The notes beneath the pieces were generated by a model. That model was not told the DNA's origin. It ran no database searches and worked only from the letters and a program-made list of their open reading frames with translations. Both the position numbers and the translations under genes were made by a program. A stretch of DNA of 15,041 nt from Cylindrodendrum hubeiense (lineage: Eukaryota > Ascomycota > Sordariomycetes > Hypocreales > Nectriaceae). Location of the stretch: the NCBI GenBank assembly GCA_014621425.1, contig JAANBB010000689.1, positions 1 through 15,041 of the forward strand, read 5' to 3'. Below are positions 1 through 9,250 of this stretch, piece by piece. Numbering within the stretch: the first letter of the stretch is position 1; each line of letters opens with the position of its first letter.

Positions 1-1
1 C

Positions 2-142
2 TGTACGGCTTGCACAAAGCGTGGTATTGAGGCCTCGTGTTATCTCACTCACAAACCATGGGGCTCAAGACGCAATACCGATGCTTCGTCCAGTCCCCGC
101 CAGAACTCGGCGACGGGCCCGCTTGTTGCAACATCTGATTGA
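2..142 (+). CDS. Zn2Cys6 zinc-cluster protein, 3' part only (left edge)
   Basis: The frame open from the left edge encodes 46 residues and ends with TGA at 140-142. It begins with C-T-A-C-T-K-R-G-x4-C, which fits the second half of a fungal Zn(II)2Cys6 binuclear cluster (C-x2-C-x8-C, with the usual K-R-G after the fifth Cys). About 33 mostly polar residues follow (Arg/Ser/Asn/Thr-rich). In this family the cluster binds CGG-type DNA half-sites in the nucleus. The first three cysteines would lie outside the window. The stop so soon after the cluster is odd, because most members carry a long regulatory domain behind it; this may be a short protein, a missed intron or a broken gene. It converges on the nitrilase gene, with about 70 bp between the stops. 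The motif is clear but short, so confidence is moderate. Confidence 0.5.
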   Translation, partial: CTACTKRGIEASCYLTHKPWGSRRNTDASSSPRQNSATGPLVATSD

Positions 143-211
143 AATACTCTAAGTCGGCTGTCGATGCAGGCCAGTACATACATCATAAGAAAAACAGTTG
201 TTCATATTTAT

Positions 212-1437
212 TTACTTGTTTAGATAGTTATATTTAATAAGGTATCTGACGAGGGATCGGGTGACTGGTATGTTGTCGTTAGTCACAATCAAAGCCCTCT
301 CGTACTGATCAGGCCTCACTCTTGGCTTAGCTCTAGTATCTGAACCAAGCCACAGAAGATCCGGACGACTGTAGTGACCTTGAGTATCTAGATAAGCGTT
401 CGAGCGGAGGATATCGTTTAGGTCAAGATCCGCAACAATAAGACCCTCAACATCGTCAGGTAGACGCTCCGAGATGATCTTTCCGTCGGGACGGATGATG
501 CAAGAGCCTCCACCTCCAGAAGCGTAGTACTGGTCACCCTCGTGGGTCTTCATCAGGTCGACGCAATTCTTGCTGATGATGGAGCACGCGTGCAAGACAT
601 AACAACCTCCTTCGACGGCGTAGGTAACTGAGAGGTTGAGAGATCCTATGTGGTGTTAGTCATGCGCCCGACTGCTGAATAGAAGCACAATACTGGTTGG
701 CTGTGTGGGAACTCACCTTCATTAGCCGTCGACCATAGGCCCTTGCCCTCCTCGTGTGGTAGTTGAGCCGGCCAAGCGGCGATGTGGATTTCTTCTCCCT
801 GAGAGTGTGTGTGGAACTTGAGGAGAGGCTGGGAATGCTCCCAGCAGCAGAGGGAGCCGATCTTGGCGCCAATCTTCTCATCGTTGACAACGTTCAAGAG
901 CGAATCTCCACCACCGTCGCCGAAGATTGTTCGCTCCATATGGGTGGGCTTAATTTTTCGGCGCTTCATCTTGATCACACCATCAGATCCAATGTGACAC
1001 TGTCCGAGGAAGAGTGAGTTGCCATCACGCTCAGAATAGCCAAGCACGACAGTAATGCTGTTTTTAGCAGCAGCGGCACATATCCGCTTCATCTCGTCGG
1101 AGCCGATGCTAAGTGAATTTTTAATATAGCGTTGGACCATCTCAATATCGCAGCCTCGAGTCCTATGCCATGTCAGTATTAGGAAGCGAGGCGCAGTCAC
1201 CGAGTCTGCCAGGACTCACCAAATCCAGTACGGGTAGCCTGGAATCCACACCTCCGGAAATGCAACCAACTGGGCACCTTGATTGGCGGCATCCTCAATG
1301 ATGCGAATGGCTTTTCCAACAGCGCCCTGCAGGTCGAAGTAGACGGGTTCAGCCTGGACGACGGCCACACGGATGGCCTCGGACTTCTCATTCGTGTAGA
1401 TAATGCTGTGGGAGCTTTCGGTGGCCATATTGGACAT
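212..1437 (-). CDS. Nitrilase / cyanide-hydratase-like hydrolase, three exons
   Basis: Exons are 1437-1220, 1162-717 and 645-212, giving 365 aa. Introns are 1163-1219 (57 bp, GTGAGT...CATAG with CTGAC branch) and 646-716 (71 bp, GTGAGT...CATAG). Both joins keep frame, and the length fits fungal nitrilases. The Glu-Lys-Cys triad of the carbon-nitrogen hydrolase superfamily is visible: Glu about 62 in [12 protein letters not shown], Lys about 142 in RRKIKPTH, Cys about 179 in [11 protein letters not shown]. This family hydrolyses nitriles to acids plus ammonia, or cyanide to formamide; the sequence alone does not decide which. [11 protein letters not shown] follows the active Cys as in aliphatic nitrilases. 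The first in-frame ATG is 1437; the ATG at 1428 (MATESS...) is equally possible. The frame shows no damage, unlike the two dehydrogenases nearby. Probably cytosolic: no signal peptide is seen. Confidence 0.9.
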
Positions 1438-2009
1438 GAGGATGTAATTTGACAATTGGGCATTTGCTATAGAACACTTGTTACTTCATTTCAACGTCCA
1501 TCCACAACGCTTACTTATGGACCTTTTCTTGGCTCACTTTTGGCTTCGCACATCCTGGTCGACTTGCCCACCCTTGTCTAAAACGGTAATTGGAGAAAGT
1601 GGGCCGTCTCCAACTCGGGGTCTCTCCACAGACAATGAGCAAACGTTGATCAACCCGGGAGTCTGCGCGCTTGACTTCGGTTGCTGAATAATTACTCCGA
1701 TAATTGATTGGATCTTGCACTAGAGTAGTCCGGCCACGAGGGGAAAGGGTGAAGCCTCTGGGGTTTCACATCCCGTCACAACACACCAGATCTCGGGCTT
1801 CTCGAATCTGAAAGGCAGTGGGCACATGATATTTCTTTTGCCGGTAAGTCCGAGTCAGACAGTGGCCACGAACGAAATGAAACTCAAGAGGGTCCTAGGC
1901 TTGACTATGAACGAGAACCATCGAAATTCCTTACACTTATGTCGACTTACCCGAGCGGACTATTGACTAATATTTGAAGTGCCTCCGTCCCGCTCAAATC
2001 CAGTCCATC
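1438..2009. other. Intergenic region upstream of the nitrilase and ADH relic
   Basis: About 570 bp between the divergent nitrilase gene and alcohol dehydrogenase relic. I see no coding frame with recognisable motifs. On the minus strand a CCAAT pentamer (GATTGG at 1708-1713 on the plus strand) lies about 270 bp before the nitrilase ATG and could be a HAP-complex site, but single CCAAT matches are common. The rest shows no clear structure. Confidence 0.4.
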
Positions 2010-2450
2010 ATGGTATCCTAAACGAAACCAGATGAACCCCAGGCCACCCAGCGCGCGGCAGTTGTAGAGCACTTCAACCAGCCATACCAGCTAAGACAAC
2101 TTCCTGGCAGTCCTCGATGAACAAACCTCCTGGTCAAAGTGCTGGCCGCATCCTACTGTAACACCAACACCATCTTGACTTTTTGATCACAGGTTGTTCT
2201 TCATTTTAGCTGTCATGGATTCGCCGGAGAAATTATTGTTATCGGACGTGATGACCCCGCTGACAGAGAACTCGCCGTGGGTATACACGTTTGTGTGACT
2301 GGCCGTGCCTACCACCCCTGTGGCAATTGCTATGAGTGCACATATTTGAGAAAGGATTCCGAAGGCTGATCTCCATCCTGGTAATCAGAGGAAATCTTGC
2401 TCTGATATAAGTTGGTAGATTCCAGTAATACCGTGAGAACTTGAGAAATT
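2010..2450 (+). pseudogene. Zinc-dependent alcohol dehydrogenase (MDR family), decayed
   Basis: From ATG 2010 one frame gives recognisable N-terminal pieces of a medium-chain zinc alcohol dehydrogenase: QRAAVVEHFNQPYQLRQLP, then LLVKVLAASYC (region of the first catalytic-zinc Cys), a CHGFAGE stretch where the family has Gly-His-Glu, and HPCGNCYEC (structural-zinc cysteines). The frame is broken by TAA at 2019-2021, TGA at 2118-2120, TGA at 2184-2186 and TGA at 2367-2369. Around 2100-2125 the family-like residues lie in two frames, so an indel is likely. The stretch 2187-2210 may be a remnant intron end (TTTTAG before 2210). A weak tail (YKLVDSSNT, from about 2395) suggests the relic reaches about 2450. 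The Rossmann cofactor domain is not visible, so the copy is truncated as well as broken. In life it would have oxidised alcohols with NAD(P). Family assignment is good; exact limits are uncertain. Confidence 0.75.
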
Positions 2451-3634
2451 CGGATATCGCTAAAACTCCGCAGGGCTAATCCTTTCGACTGGGTGTGACA
2501 TTTCTGAAGGAGTGGAGTAGAATCTTCATAAATTAAATCAACCTAACCTAATCCTATTTAGCTTAACTCACACCAGCTTAGCCAGTTTGATCCAGCCCAG
2601 TCCAGACAAGCCCAGGCAAGCCCAGTCCAGTCCAGCCCAGCCCAGCTCAGCCCAGCTAAGTGGGGTCCGATACCTACTACTGCTACTACTGCTACTACTA
2701 CTACCACTCGGCCATGATGCACCCACAATCCTGGAGCCTAAGTCTAACCTGACAGCCAAGCAACGATTTGCTGCCTAGAATTAAGATTGTTATTAGGTCG
2801 CGAATTTGAGTGTTCTTATGACCCGATTATGCAGCAGTTGGTAAGGGGTGGTGGTCAAGCAGGACCTCATATTGCCTTTCTTACAGAGAAATATCACACA
2901 TTATGTTCCCGTGATGTACGGATATTCCCTTAGTAAACCATACATGTTCTGACGAATGAAGAAGTTTGCAGCCAGCTACAAGTTGCAATAAATCTTAGCA
3001 GTACATAAAAATAGGGGCTCAAGTTAATATCTTCTCGTATAATTGTGTTGTGTGTCAGAAGATATGGGGTTCAAGAGGTTGCAAAGTACAACCCCTGAAG
3101 GTTGGTAAACGCGTCACTCGCTCCACCACAAAACCGCACAGTATTATCCTCCCGCAACATAATCAGGCCCATATCAGAAAGAGAGAGAGGGAAACACCAA
3201 AAGTCAGTTGAGAGAACATTTGTCGGTTGGCTCGAGTAATAAATCTGTGTCTTTTTCTCGTCAATATTGAATGTGGCGGATAGTTAACATGGGTATCCTG
3301 GAGCTAGTCATGAAACTCCATTACTCGTACTCTTACGATTGTTGTCCTGTTGTAGGGCAGCGGTGGTCGCTAAAGATCAATAGGTCAGCCTCAAGTTTTG
3401 ATCTGCTCTGTTTCTTTACCCACAAAAGGGATAGTTCATTTGTACCAAAAAGCATCAGTCAGTAATATGATAGCGCCTTGGCGAAATCCTCATCTTACTG
3501 TATTGATTTATTTTATTTTCGGACAAGCTCCCTTTTTTAAAAGCGCAGTATTTCCCTCAACCTGCAGAGATATTTTTCATTTAGCAACATTCATTGTATG
3601 CTTGATTGTTCTGAAGGCCTTCTACTCTTTCATT
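2451..3634. other. Intergenic region with microsatellite; no supported gene
   Basis: About 1.2 kb between the ADH relic and the secreted-protein gene. It holds the CCAG/CTA microsatellite (listed separately), a short (GA)n run near 3179-3190 and scattered short open frames without motifs or plausible splice structure. The last few hundred bases are presumably promoter and 5' leader of the gene starting at 3635. No confident TATA or other site stands out. Confidence 0.4.
2573..2706. repeat. Compound microsatellite: CCAG-type pentamer array then CTA trinucleotides
   Basis: From about 2573 to 2659 the sequence is a degenerate 5-bp array (variants of CCAGC, CCAGT, CCCAG and CAAGC). From 2672 to 2706 it changes to CTA/CTG trinucleotides (CTACTACTGCTACTACTG...). 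The two arrays are separated by about a dozen bases. Both strands stay open across them by composition alone, giving artificial leucine-rich or proline/serine-rich reading frames that should not be called genes. Confidence 0.85.
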
Positions 3635-4510
3635 ATGATATTACAAATTGGAATTACGACCCTAGCCTACCTGGCCGTGGGCTCTGAAGCTGGTTTATGC
3701 AGAGTCCAAAGTCAATTGCCATCAGCATCTCCTTCGAGTATTGAAATCACCAGTTCAACAATGAAACCGACGACTGGTCAACTTTCTCGTTCAACACTAT
3801 CAACTTCATTATCAATTTACGCAATTCCATCCTCTCCTTCCACCGCCGACGCTTCGCCTCTGCCTGCACTGACGATTTCAACTCACTCGACCGAAACTAC
3901 CACTGCAACTGGTTCGACCCAAGCAACTACCACAGAGTTTTATTCGCTTGTCTTAGATTCGAGTGTCACATCCTCCACCGAAACATCCACATCAATCGAA
4001 ATACCTACCTCAACTACCGCGGCTACACCCACACCCGTCCTTGTCAATGGTGGGTTTGACAGCGATCCACCTGTCATTGAGCCATGGGGCCTTCAATCCG
4101 CAAATGGCTATACATTAAGCTTGGATGACAGCGTCTCAAAGGATGGACCGTGCTCTCTGAAAGTCGCAAACCCCCATGGCGGATTTTATAACTATCTGCA
4201 GCAACAGATAGATGCGACCACAATCACTGCAGGAGCAAATTACCAGTTTTCAACATGGATTCGCTTACCGATTGTTAGTCTAGGAGGATGTTCAGTTGGC
4301 CAGCTAAAATGTATATACGGGGGCTCAAGGTCCGCGGGTCTACAGTCGATAAACCTGAGTACTGCACCTCCAGGTCAATGGATCCAGTCGACTGCGAGCT
4401 GTACCTGGACAGAAGATCAGCTACTAGGCGGTGGAATTTATGTTAAACTCTATGTATTTTGCTGGGATACTTTTGTCAATGTTGACACATTCTTGTTAAC
4501 TATAGGTTAG
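3635..4510 (+). CDS. Secreted Ser/Thr-rich protein with C-terminal carbohydrate-binding-like domain
   Basis: Intronless frame of 291 aa from ATG 3635 to TAG 4508-4510. Residues 1-19 (MILQIGITTLAYLAVGSEA) form a plausible signal peptide. Residues about 26-134 are a linker very rich in Ser, Thr, Pro and Ala, expected to be O-glycosylated. Residues about 135-291 begin VLVNGGFDSDPPVIEPW and end VNVDTFLLTIG, the layout of the beta-sandwich CBM_4_9/CenC-like module common in fungal secreted proteins, with several Cys (GGCSVGQLKC, SCTW, FCWD) that could form disulfides. A role in the cell wall or on external polysaccharide is likely; the ligand is unknown. Upstream codons stay open to 3398, and ATG 3467 would give 347 aa, but 3635 places the signal peptide at the N-terminus. 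No catalytic domain is visible. Confidence 0.75.
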   Translation: MILQIGITTLAYLAVGSEAGLCRVQSQLPSASPSSIEITSSTMKPTTGQLSRSTLSTSLSIYAIPSSPSTADASPLPALTISTHSTETTTATGSTQATTTEFYSLVLDSSVTSSTETSTSIEIPTSTTAATPTPVLVNGGFDSDPPVIEPWGLQSANGYTLSLDDSVSKDGPCSLKVANPHGGFYNYLQQQIDATTITAGANYQFSTWIRLPIVSLGGCSVGQLKCIYGGSRSAGLQSINLSTAPPGQWIQSTASCTWTEDQLLGGGIYVKLYVFCWDTFVNVDTFLLTIG

Positions 4511-5111
4511 TTAGGAATATTTTCTTGTATCTGGTTATATATCAAGCTTCCTAAATTATATATAAACATTCTTATGTTTCAAAATTATAGACATGTCATT
4601 TTCTGTTTGTGAGAAGTCCTGTCACCGCATAATTGCAATTTTAGTTCAAAGTCTCCAATGTCTCCATATGATACAATACTCTAGGTGGCACTGAAGAAAC
4701 TCCCACGTTGTATAAAGTACCAGAGATTGCCAACCGCCAAGAAGGACACGCTGCCACTATCACGTTTACCACATCACGTACCTCCCCGCCGAGATATGAC
4801 AGTGTTTACTCTCGGCATGGCTTATAATAAGCAAGATATAAGGTTGGAAATCGGATCCATGGGCTGCGGCGCGTTCTTTTTTTGGAACCGATGGTAAAAG
4901 AATCCGATCAAAATTTGGTGCCGAATATATCGGACAGGGCAATTTTTGCTTCACGGATTTTGCGTATCGGAAAAAAGCATAGTTGATCGGCAAGGTATAC
5001 AGAACTGGAGAGGAACCTCTAATATAGATTTGGGGATGTTAATATTATCAATATCTATTACTCATAGGATCAGGTATGAAGATTACTAAATAATATTCAA
5101 AAACATACCCC
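4511..5111. other. Intergenic region; no supported gene
   Basis: About 600 bp between the secreted-protein gene and the end of the SDR relic. It starts with AT-rich sequence (4530-4570) that probably holds the 3' processing signals of the upstream gene. A plus-strand frame open from about 4684 to a TAA near 4827 reads protein-like (LGGTEETPTLYKVPEIANRQ) but has no start, partner exon or family I recognise. CCGAT/ATCGG half-sites recur between 4850 and 4975, without a clean hairpin. Confidence 0.35.
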
Positions 5112-5930
5112 CTAGAGAGCTGAGCTTGAAATACGTGTTACCACCAAGAAAAGAAGTGTCTGCATCTGTTGGATAACAGGTGACTCTCGTTCAGCCAATT
5201 TCTGGCTCAGGATTGCTATGCTCATTCCATTCGCCTTCTTTACCCTAATCGTAAGAATAATCTCTACAGCATTTGTTACATCCTCTATTTAAGTCAAGGG
5301 ACAACTCTTGCTAACAAATTCTAAACATACTGAGTCAGTGGACTTCGAACAAGGAATGACACAACAAAGCCAATGGAAATGCCGTTATCGCGAAATTCAG
5401 ACATTTGAGCTGTAGCGCGGACTAGCCCAAGCTCAGCGTACTTCGAGGTCACGTATAGTAGCTCGATGGCGATGGCTATATATGGAGTGGAGGATCCAAA
5501 CACGATGATCCGCCCGCCGGGGTTCTTGACCAGATAGTGAACAGCCAGCTTCATGCCGTACATATAGCCCGTGATGTTGACGTCAAAGATCTTAGTTATG
5601 GGAGGCTTCAGTGGACTGTCCTCATTGCCGTTCTCTCTCGCATTTGCCGGGTAATTATACTGCACCTGCGTTCGGGCCTCCTTGACCAAATTGTTTGTTG
5701 GATCATTTACAAAGTTGACTTCAGGGTCTTCAACTGCGTTCAGGAAGACGATGTCAATCTTGCCAAACTTTGCGTATGTCTGCTGGAATAACTGGACTCA
5801 TTTTGCGACCATTGCGTAATCACACTTGACAAGCTGCCATTACCGTCACTTTCCCCCTCAACCTTTCTGTATCTACCGTTCTGATATGGTTATAGGCTCT
5901 GGCGAGGTTGATAATCCCGAGAATATGCAT
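5112..5930 (-). pseudogene. Short-chain dehydrogenase/reductase (SDR), decayed
   Basis: Pieces of a classical SDR lie in order on the minus strand. ATG 5930 opens a frame that reaches LRGKVTV, the first beta strand of the Rossmann fold. The Gly-rich TGxxxGxG cofactor motif that should follow is absent, and the frame hits a stop after about 40 codons. In another frame come WQLVKCDYAMVAK, a TGA where related proteins tend to have Trp, QQTYAKFGKIDIVFLNA (NAG-motif strand), DVNITGYMYGMKLAVHYL, the catalytic region FGSSTPY and Y-x3-K in YVTSKYAELG. A TAG at 5321-5323 ends this frame. A third frame continues with IEDVTNAVEII and SIAILSQKLAE, typical of an SDR C-terminus, to TAG at 5112-5114. So there is an internal deletion of the cofactor site, at least two frameshifts and at least two nonsense codons. 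It lies 197 bp from the transporter gene, in the same orientation. Confidence 0.8.
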
Positions 5931-6127
5931 ATTATTGCAAACTCAGATTTATATTCTTGATCTTTTTGAACTGCATGAACATGAACCCTTATCAAACTCA
6001 TTGTTACTAGTAATCTAGCCTCTCATTTAATTACTCAATTTGATTGACTTAGCTCACATAATCCACCACCAATATGCTCCCAGCTACAACGAATACCAGT
6101 ACCATCTTCTTTGACGAAGAAACTTAA

Positions 6128-8227
6128 CTAATATCCATGTGCCGATTCATTATCTTCCGGCGAAGTCGAGCGCTGCTCGTGTTTCCCCTTATGATCTCGG
6201 TTATAGCAGTACCGGATGAAGAGAACTGTGATGACTGCTGCTGCTCCGAACCCAGATGTAATGTAATTACCAGTGACGATGTACGGCTGCAAGTAGGTTG
6301 GGAAGGTAAAGATAGGAACCCAGGCAGTGAATATGTAAGCAAAGGCGTTCATCTGCCCATCCTCATTAGCTCAAGTTTGCAAGTGGAGGTAAAAGTGGAC
6401 TAACCAAGGCAGAGACATATGCCCGCTTTTCTGGATCATCTCGGTTCACCTCATTTACCCAGGTCCAAGTAATCCCAGCGGCTGTTCCTCCCAAAGCGGT
6501 CAGATCTTACGGAGACAGAAAGTTAGTAATTATTCCAATATGATGTTTTGAAAAGAGCTTACAGTACAGGGCCCAACGAGTGGCCTTGTTTGGGGGGTGG
6601 ACCGGTGTGGAAGCAAGTGCAGTTGGGAAAATGATGGCCATTGTACTGGCAAACAACATGCCCGGCCACCTAGCTGATCCAGGCAAGCTATCGGAAATCC
6701 AAGAGTTGAGAAGGGTGCAGAAAATGCTAATAATGTTGATCTAAACATAGTAAGCTCGATTCTATCACACTACAGAGGGCAACTTACACCAAGAGGAATG
6801 ATGTTAATCTCGGGGACTGAAAAGACAGGCGGTTGTCCCTCAACGTTATAGCTCTTCACCCAGAAAATCACTAGAAAATTTAGTCGGCCATATACGGTAT
6901 GGGTCGTACCAACTTACTCGATCCTCCAGCCTGGCCAAACTGAGCCAGGAATGCAAAGAACAAAGGGACTTTTCACTCATCAGCATCCAGGGTCAATAAA
7001 ATCGGTTGATGTCCTTACAGAGGTACACATGCCACGTTGTGTGCCAGCGTTTGATATGCTTCCACTTGAACAATCCAGTGCGAGGCTTAGCCTCGGTAGG
7101 CATTCTTGCACGAGCCAATTCGACCTCTTCCTGGGTGAAGATCCTAGAATAATTAGAAATGTCAATCACCAAGAACTGGGAGACAAACCAGTTGGCCTTT
7201 GCTCGGCTAGGAAGTTGAGGCATTGCGAATGCAGTCCAAACAGCACAGGGAAAAGAAACACAGCCGCAGACACTGCTCTTGTTAGCTTAGTTCGATGCGG
7301 GAAACTAACGACACTCACATAAACATCCACCGCCATCCAGCCAGATTGTTGACCCCATTCAGCCCGGTGAAAACAGCCGCCATCAAGAAACCCGAAAATA
7401 GAGGACCAACAGAGGTGAAAACTTGAATCAATGTATTGCGCCGAGCCAATTCGTGAGGCTTGTAATAGCTTGAGCACACATATATGACAGCCGGAAAGTG
7501 GCCGGCCTCAAAAAGACCAACACTAAACACAACTTAGTAATTGCACGAGTACTGGGAGACGACATACACACAAAAAGCGGAAGACGTATAGTTGATTGAC
7601 ATTCTGCACACCTGCAGTGGCAAAGGTAAAGATGGTCCAACCAAGCTCAAGGAATGCAATGTAAAGTGGTGCGTTGACCTAGGTTCCAGTCAGCACGTTT
7701 TTCTTGTAAGTGTAATCATGAGTCTCAGGCAACCTACTCGGGTAAGAAGAAGATTCGAAGGAACCTGTCCAAAGACGTATGCCGCACTCCAAACGGCATT
7801 GGCATAGTTGAGCTCGTTTCCGAAGAGCGAAAGATCTTCCTTCATGCCGCTGTCTACAAAACGTATCAGCAAAATTCCAGCTCTTCAGCAAGTCACATAC
7901 TAAACGCGTTGTTGATGTTGGCTTGGTCAAGGTATCGACACATGACACCCAGAGCTGAGGACGAGATAAGGGTCAAGTCAAGCTTCGTTAGGAACCTGGC
8001 TTCCTCCTTAGGAACATCGAGTGCTACAACTATCAGTGATGTGTATTTTCTAATTCATTGCTGGGAGCCTCACTGGACCAGAAGTAAGACTTCCAAGACC
8101 TCTTAGATTCGACATAGATGGGAGTGTCTTCATTTTGGGATTCGGTCTTCTCCTTGGAGCCAACATCACCGCCAACTTCGCTGACAACGATGTCGGTTTT
8201 CTGATCTTTTTCTCGGGGCTGAGACAT
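6128..8227 (-). CDS. MFS transporter, anion:cation symporter (Dal5/pantothenate-type) family, 12 exons
   Basis: Exons: 8227-8074, 8029-7901, 7853-7738, 7678-7572, 7522-7319, 7272-7189, 7143-7019, 6968-6918, 6870-6788, 6740-6563, 6505-6405, 6352-6128. All joins keep frame and give 518 aa. The 11 introns are 44-59 bp, most with GTRNGT-type donors and CTRAY branch sites. The N-terminal ~55 residues are polar and cytosolic. Then KLDLTLISSSALGV and YLDQANINNAF (first membrane segment and family signature), GMKEDLSLFGNELNYANAVW, RFFVGLFEAGHFP, GWRWMFIVCG, a loop with LPSRAKANWIFTQEE, and a second hydrophobic half ending NAFAYIFTAW...GNYITSGFGAAAVITVLF before a charged tail. These match the Dal5-like family of plasma-membrane importers for vitamins, ureides and organic anions; the exact substrate cannot be read. 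Weakest joins: the 44-bp first intron and the GTTTGT donor of intron 6. ATG 8227 (MSQPREK) was chosen over an in-frame start at 8299. Confidence 0.88.
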
Positions 8228-8407
8228 CTTGGCGAGAAATGGTGCGCAGGTATGTTGCAGGGCTTCTTTTTCGCATCGGATATGGGGCATTCTTATCATT
8301 CACGTCTAAGGACGATTTTAGGGTATAGTTCGAGTTCTAGTGGCCAGTTACTACGACATCGGTGTCGCCTTCAGCGGGTCACATCGCGACATGCAGGGGC
8401 GGCGTTC

Positions 8408-8622
8408 TGATAAGAGCATAGTCGGATCACGTCTAATGCGCTAATAATGTTGAAGAGATGCTAGCCTCGGTACTCCTCACGAAACAACGAATTACAATAA
8501 ATTCTACCCTTGCGAAGCGAACAGGGTAACCATTTTCGGAAGTGCTGAACAATTACAAGATTTGGACCGATACCGCTGGTTGGGTATCTCAGACGAACGC
8601 ATAGCACTTCAACTACTTATCT
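8408..8622. promoter_or_regulatory. Two GATA-factor-like sites upstream of the transporter
   Basis: TGATAAG at 8408-8414 on the plus strand and AGATAAG at 8616-8622 on the minus strand lie about 180 and 390 bp before the transporter ATG. HGATAR is the core recognised by fungal nitrogen-regulatory GATA factors, and Dal5-like transporters are often under such control. The motif is short and frequent by chance, so this is only suggestive. Confidence 0.3.
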
Positions 8623-8670
8623 CGAACAGCGCCGCGCGCAACGGTTGATGGCGTGCTTGCAAAACACGCG

Positions 8671-8698
8671 ATCCCATCGCATCCCATCGCATCCCACC
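8671..8698. repeat. 10-bp tandem repeat
   Basis: ATCCCATCGC occurs twice exactly (8671-8680, 8681-8690), followed by a partial third copy (8691-8697). Confidence 0.8.
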
Positions 8699-9221
8699 CT
8701 GTTCCCGGTGGGTGAACCACATCCTTCAATCACAACATCTACGGAGCTGAAATTTTCCAATATTTACACTCCACATTATCACCTGTCGCCCTGCCAATTA
8801 CGGAAATTGTCTTCGTATAGCGATGTCGCAGAGTCTCCAGCATCAACGTGATATCCAAACATGAAACTAGAAATAAGAGGCTGGTTTTGTCTTAAAAATG
8901 GATTTCACAATACGCGATGGCGTAGAATATATTTCATTCCACATCCATTTTGCTCTTATTGAAATGAGTACCAGAAAGTCTCGATTCCAAGAAACTAAAA
9001 GCTCACCAAATGCCTAACCTAACCTAATCGGTCTCGTCAGAGCCGTATTTCCTTTTCACACCCCGTAATATTTTCTGGAGCTGTGGAGCCTTAAATACGG
9101 GATTGGCCAAATGTTAAAAGCATGCTCAAGGGACCCTAGTCGGCCATTGCTTGGACCACATTTCCCATGTTAAATCCAACAGCAGCGGTGTTTTTGTTAT
9201 CTTTTAGGTCTTTACTATCTA

Positions 9222-9250
9222 TAAAGTTAAGTGAGAATTATTTAACTTTA
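9222..9250. repeat. Hairpin-forming inverted repeat
   Basis: TAAAGTTAA (9222-9230) and its exact reverse complement TTAACTTTA (9242-9250) enclose 11 bases. It sits directly beyond the stop of the Rep-like ORF. It could be a chance AT-rich palindrome or part of the element's end. The loop does not contain the conserved origin nonamer of circular ssDNA viruses. Confidence 0.5.

Noticed and set aside
2568..2778. Overlapping leucine-rich and serine-rich ORFs on both strands
   Set aside because: They are produced by the pentamer and CTA arrays and have no motif outside them.
4684..4830. Protein-like open frame on the plus strand
   Set aside because: It has no start codon, splice partner or recognised family; kept only as a remark in the intergenic entry.
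5537..5791. 84-aa plus-strand ORF
   Set aside because: Shadow of the SDR relic on the opposite strand.
6137..6403. 88-aa plus-strand ORF
   Set aside because: Shadow of the last transporter exons on the opposite strand.
8645..8851. 68-aa plus-strand ORF
   Set aside because: No motif or homology pattern; its start overlaps the 10-bp tandem repeat.
9013..9027. CCTAA repeats (also at 2542-2551) as internal telomere sequence
   Set aside because: The unit is 5 bp, not the 6-bp CCCTAA of most fungi, and only two or three copies are present.
9066..9075. Minus-strand AAATATTAC, 8 of 9 bases of the geminivirus origin nonamer, near the Rep-like ORF
   Set aside because: No stem flanks it and an 8/9 match in AT-rich DNA is expected by chance.
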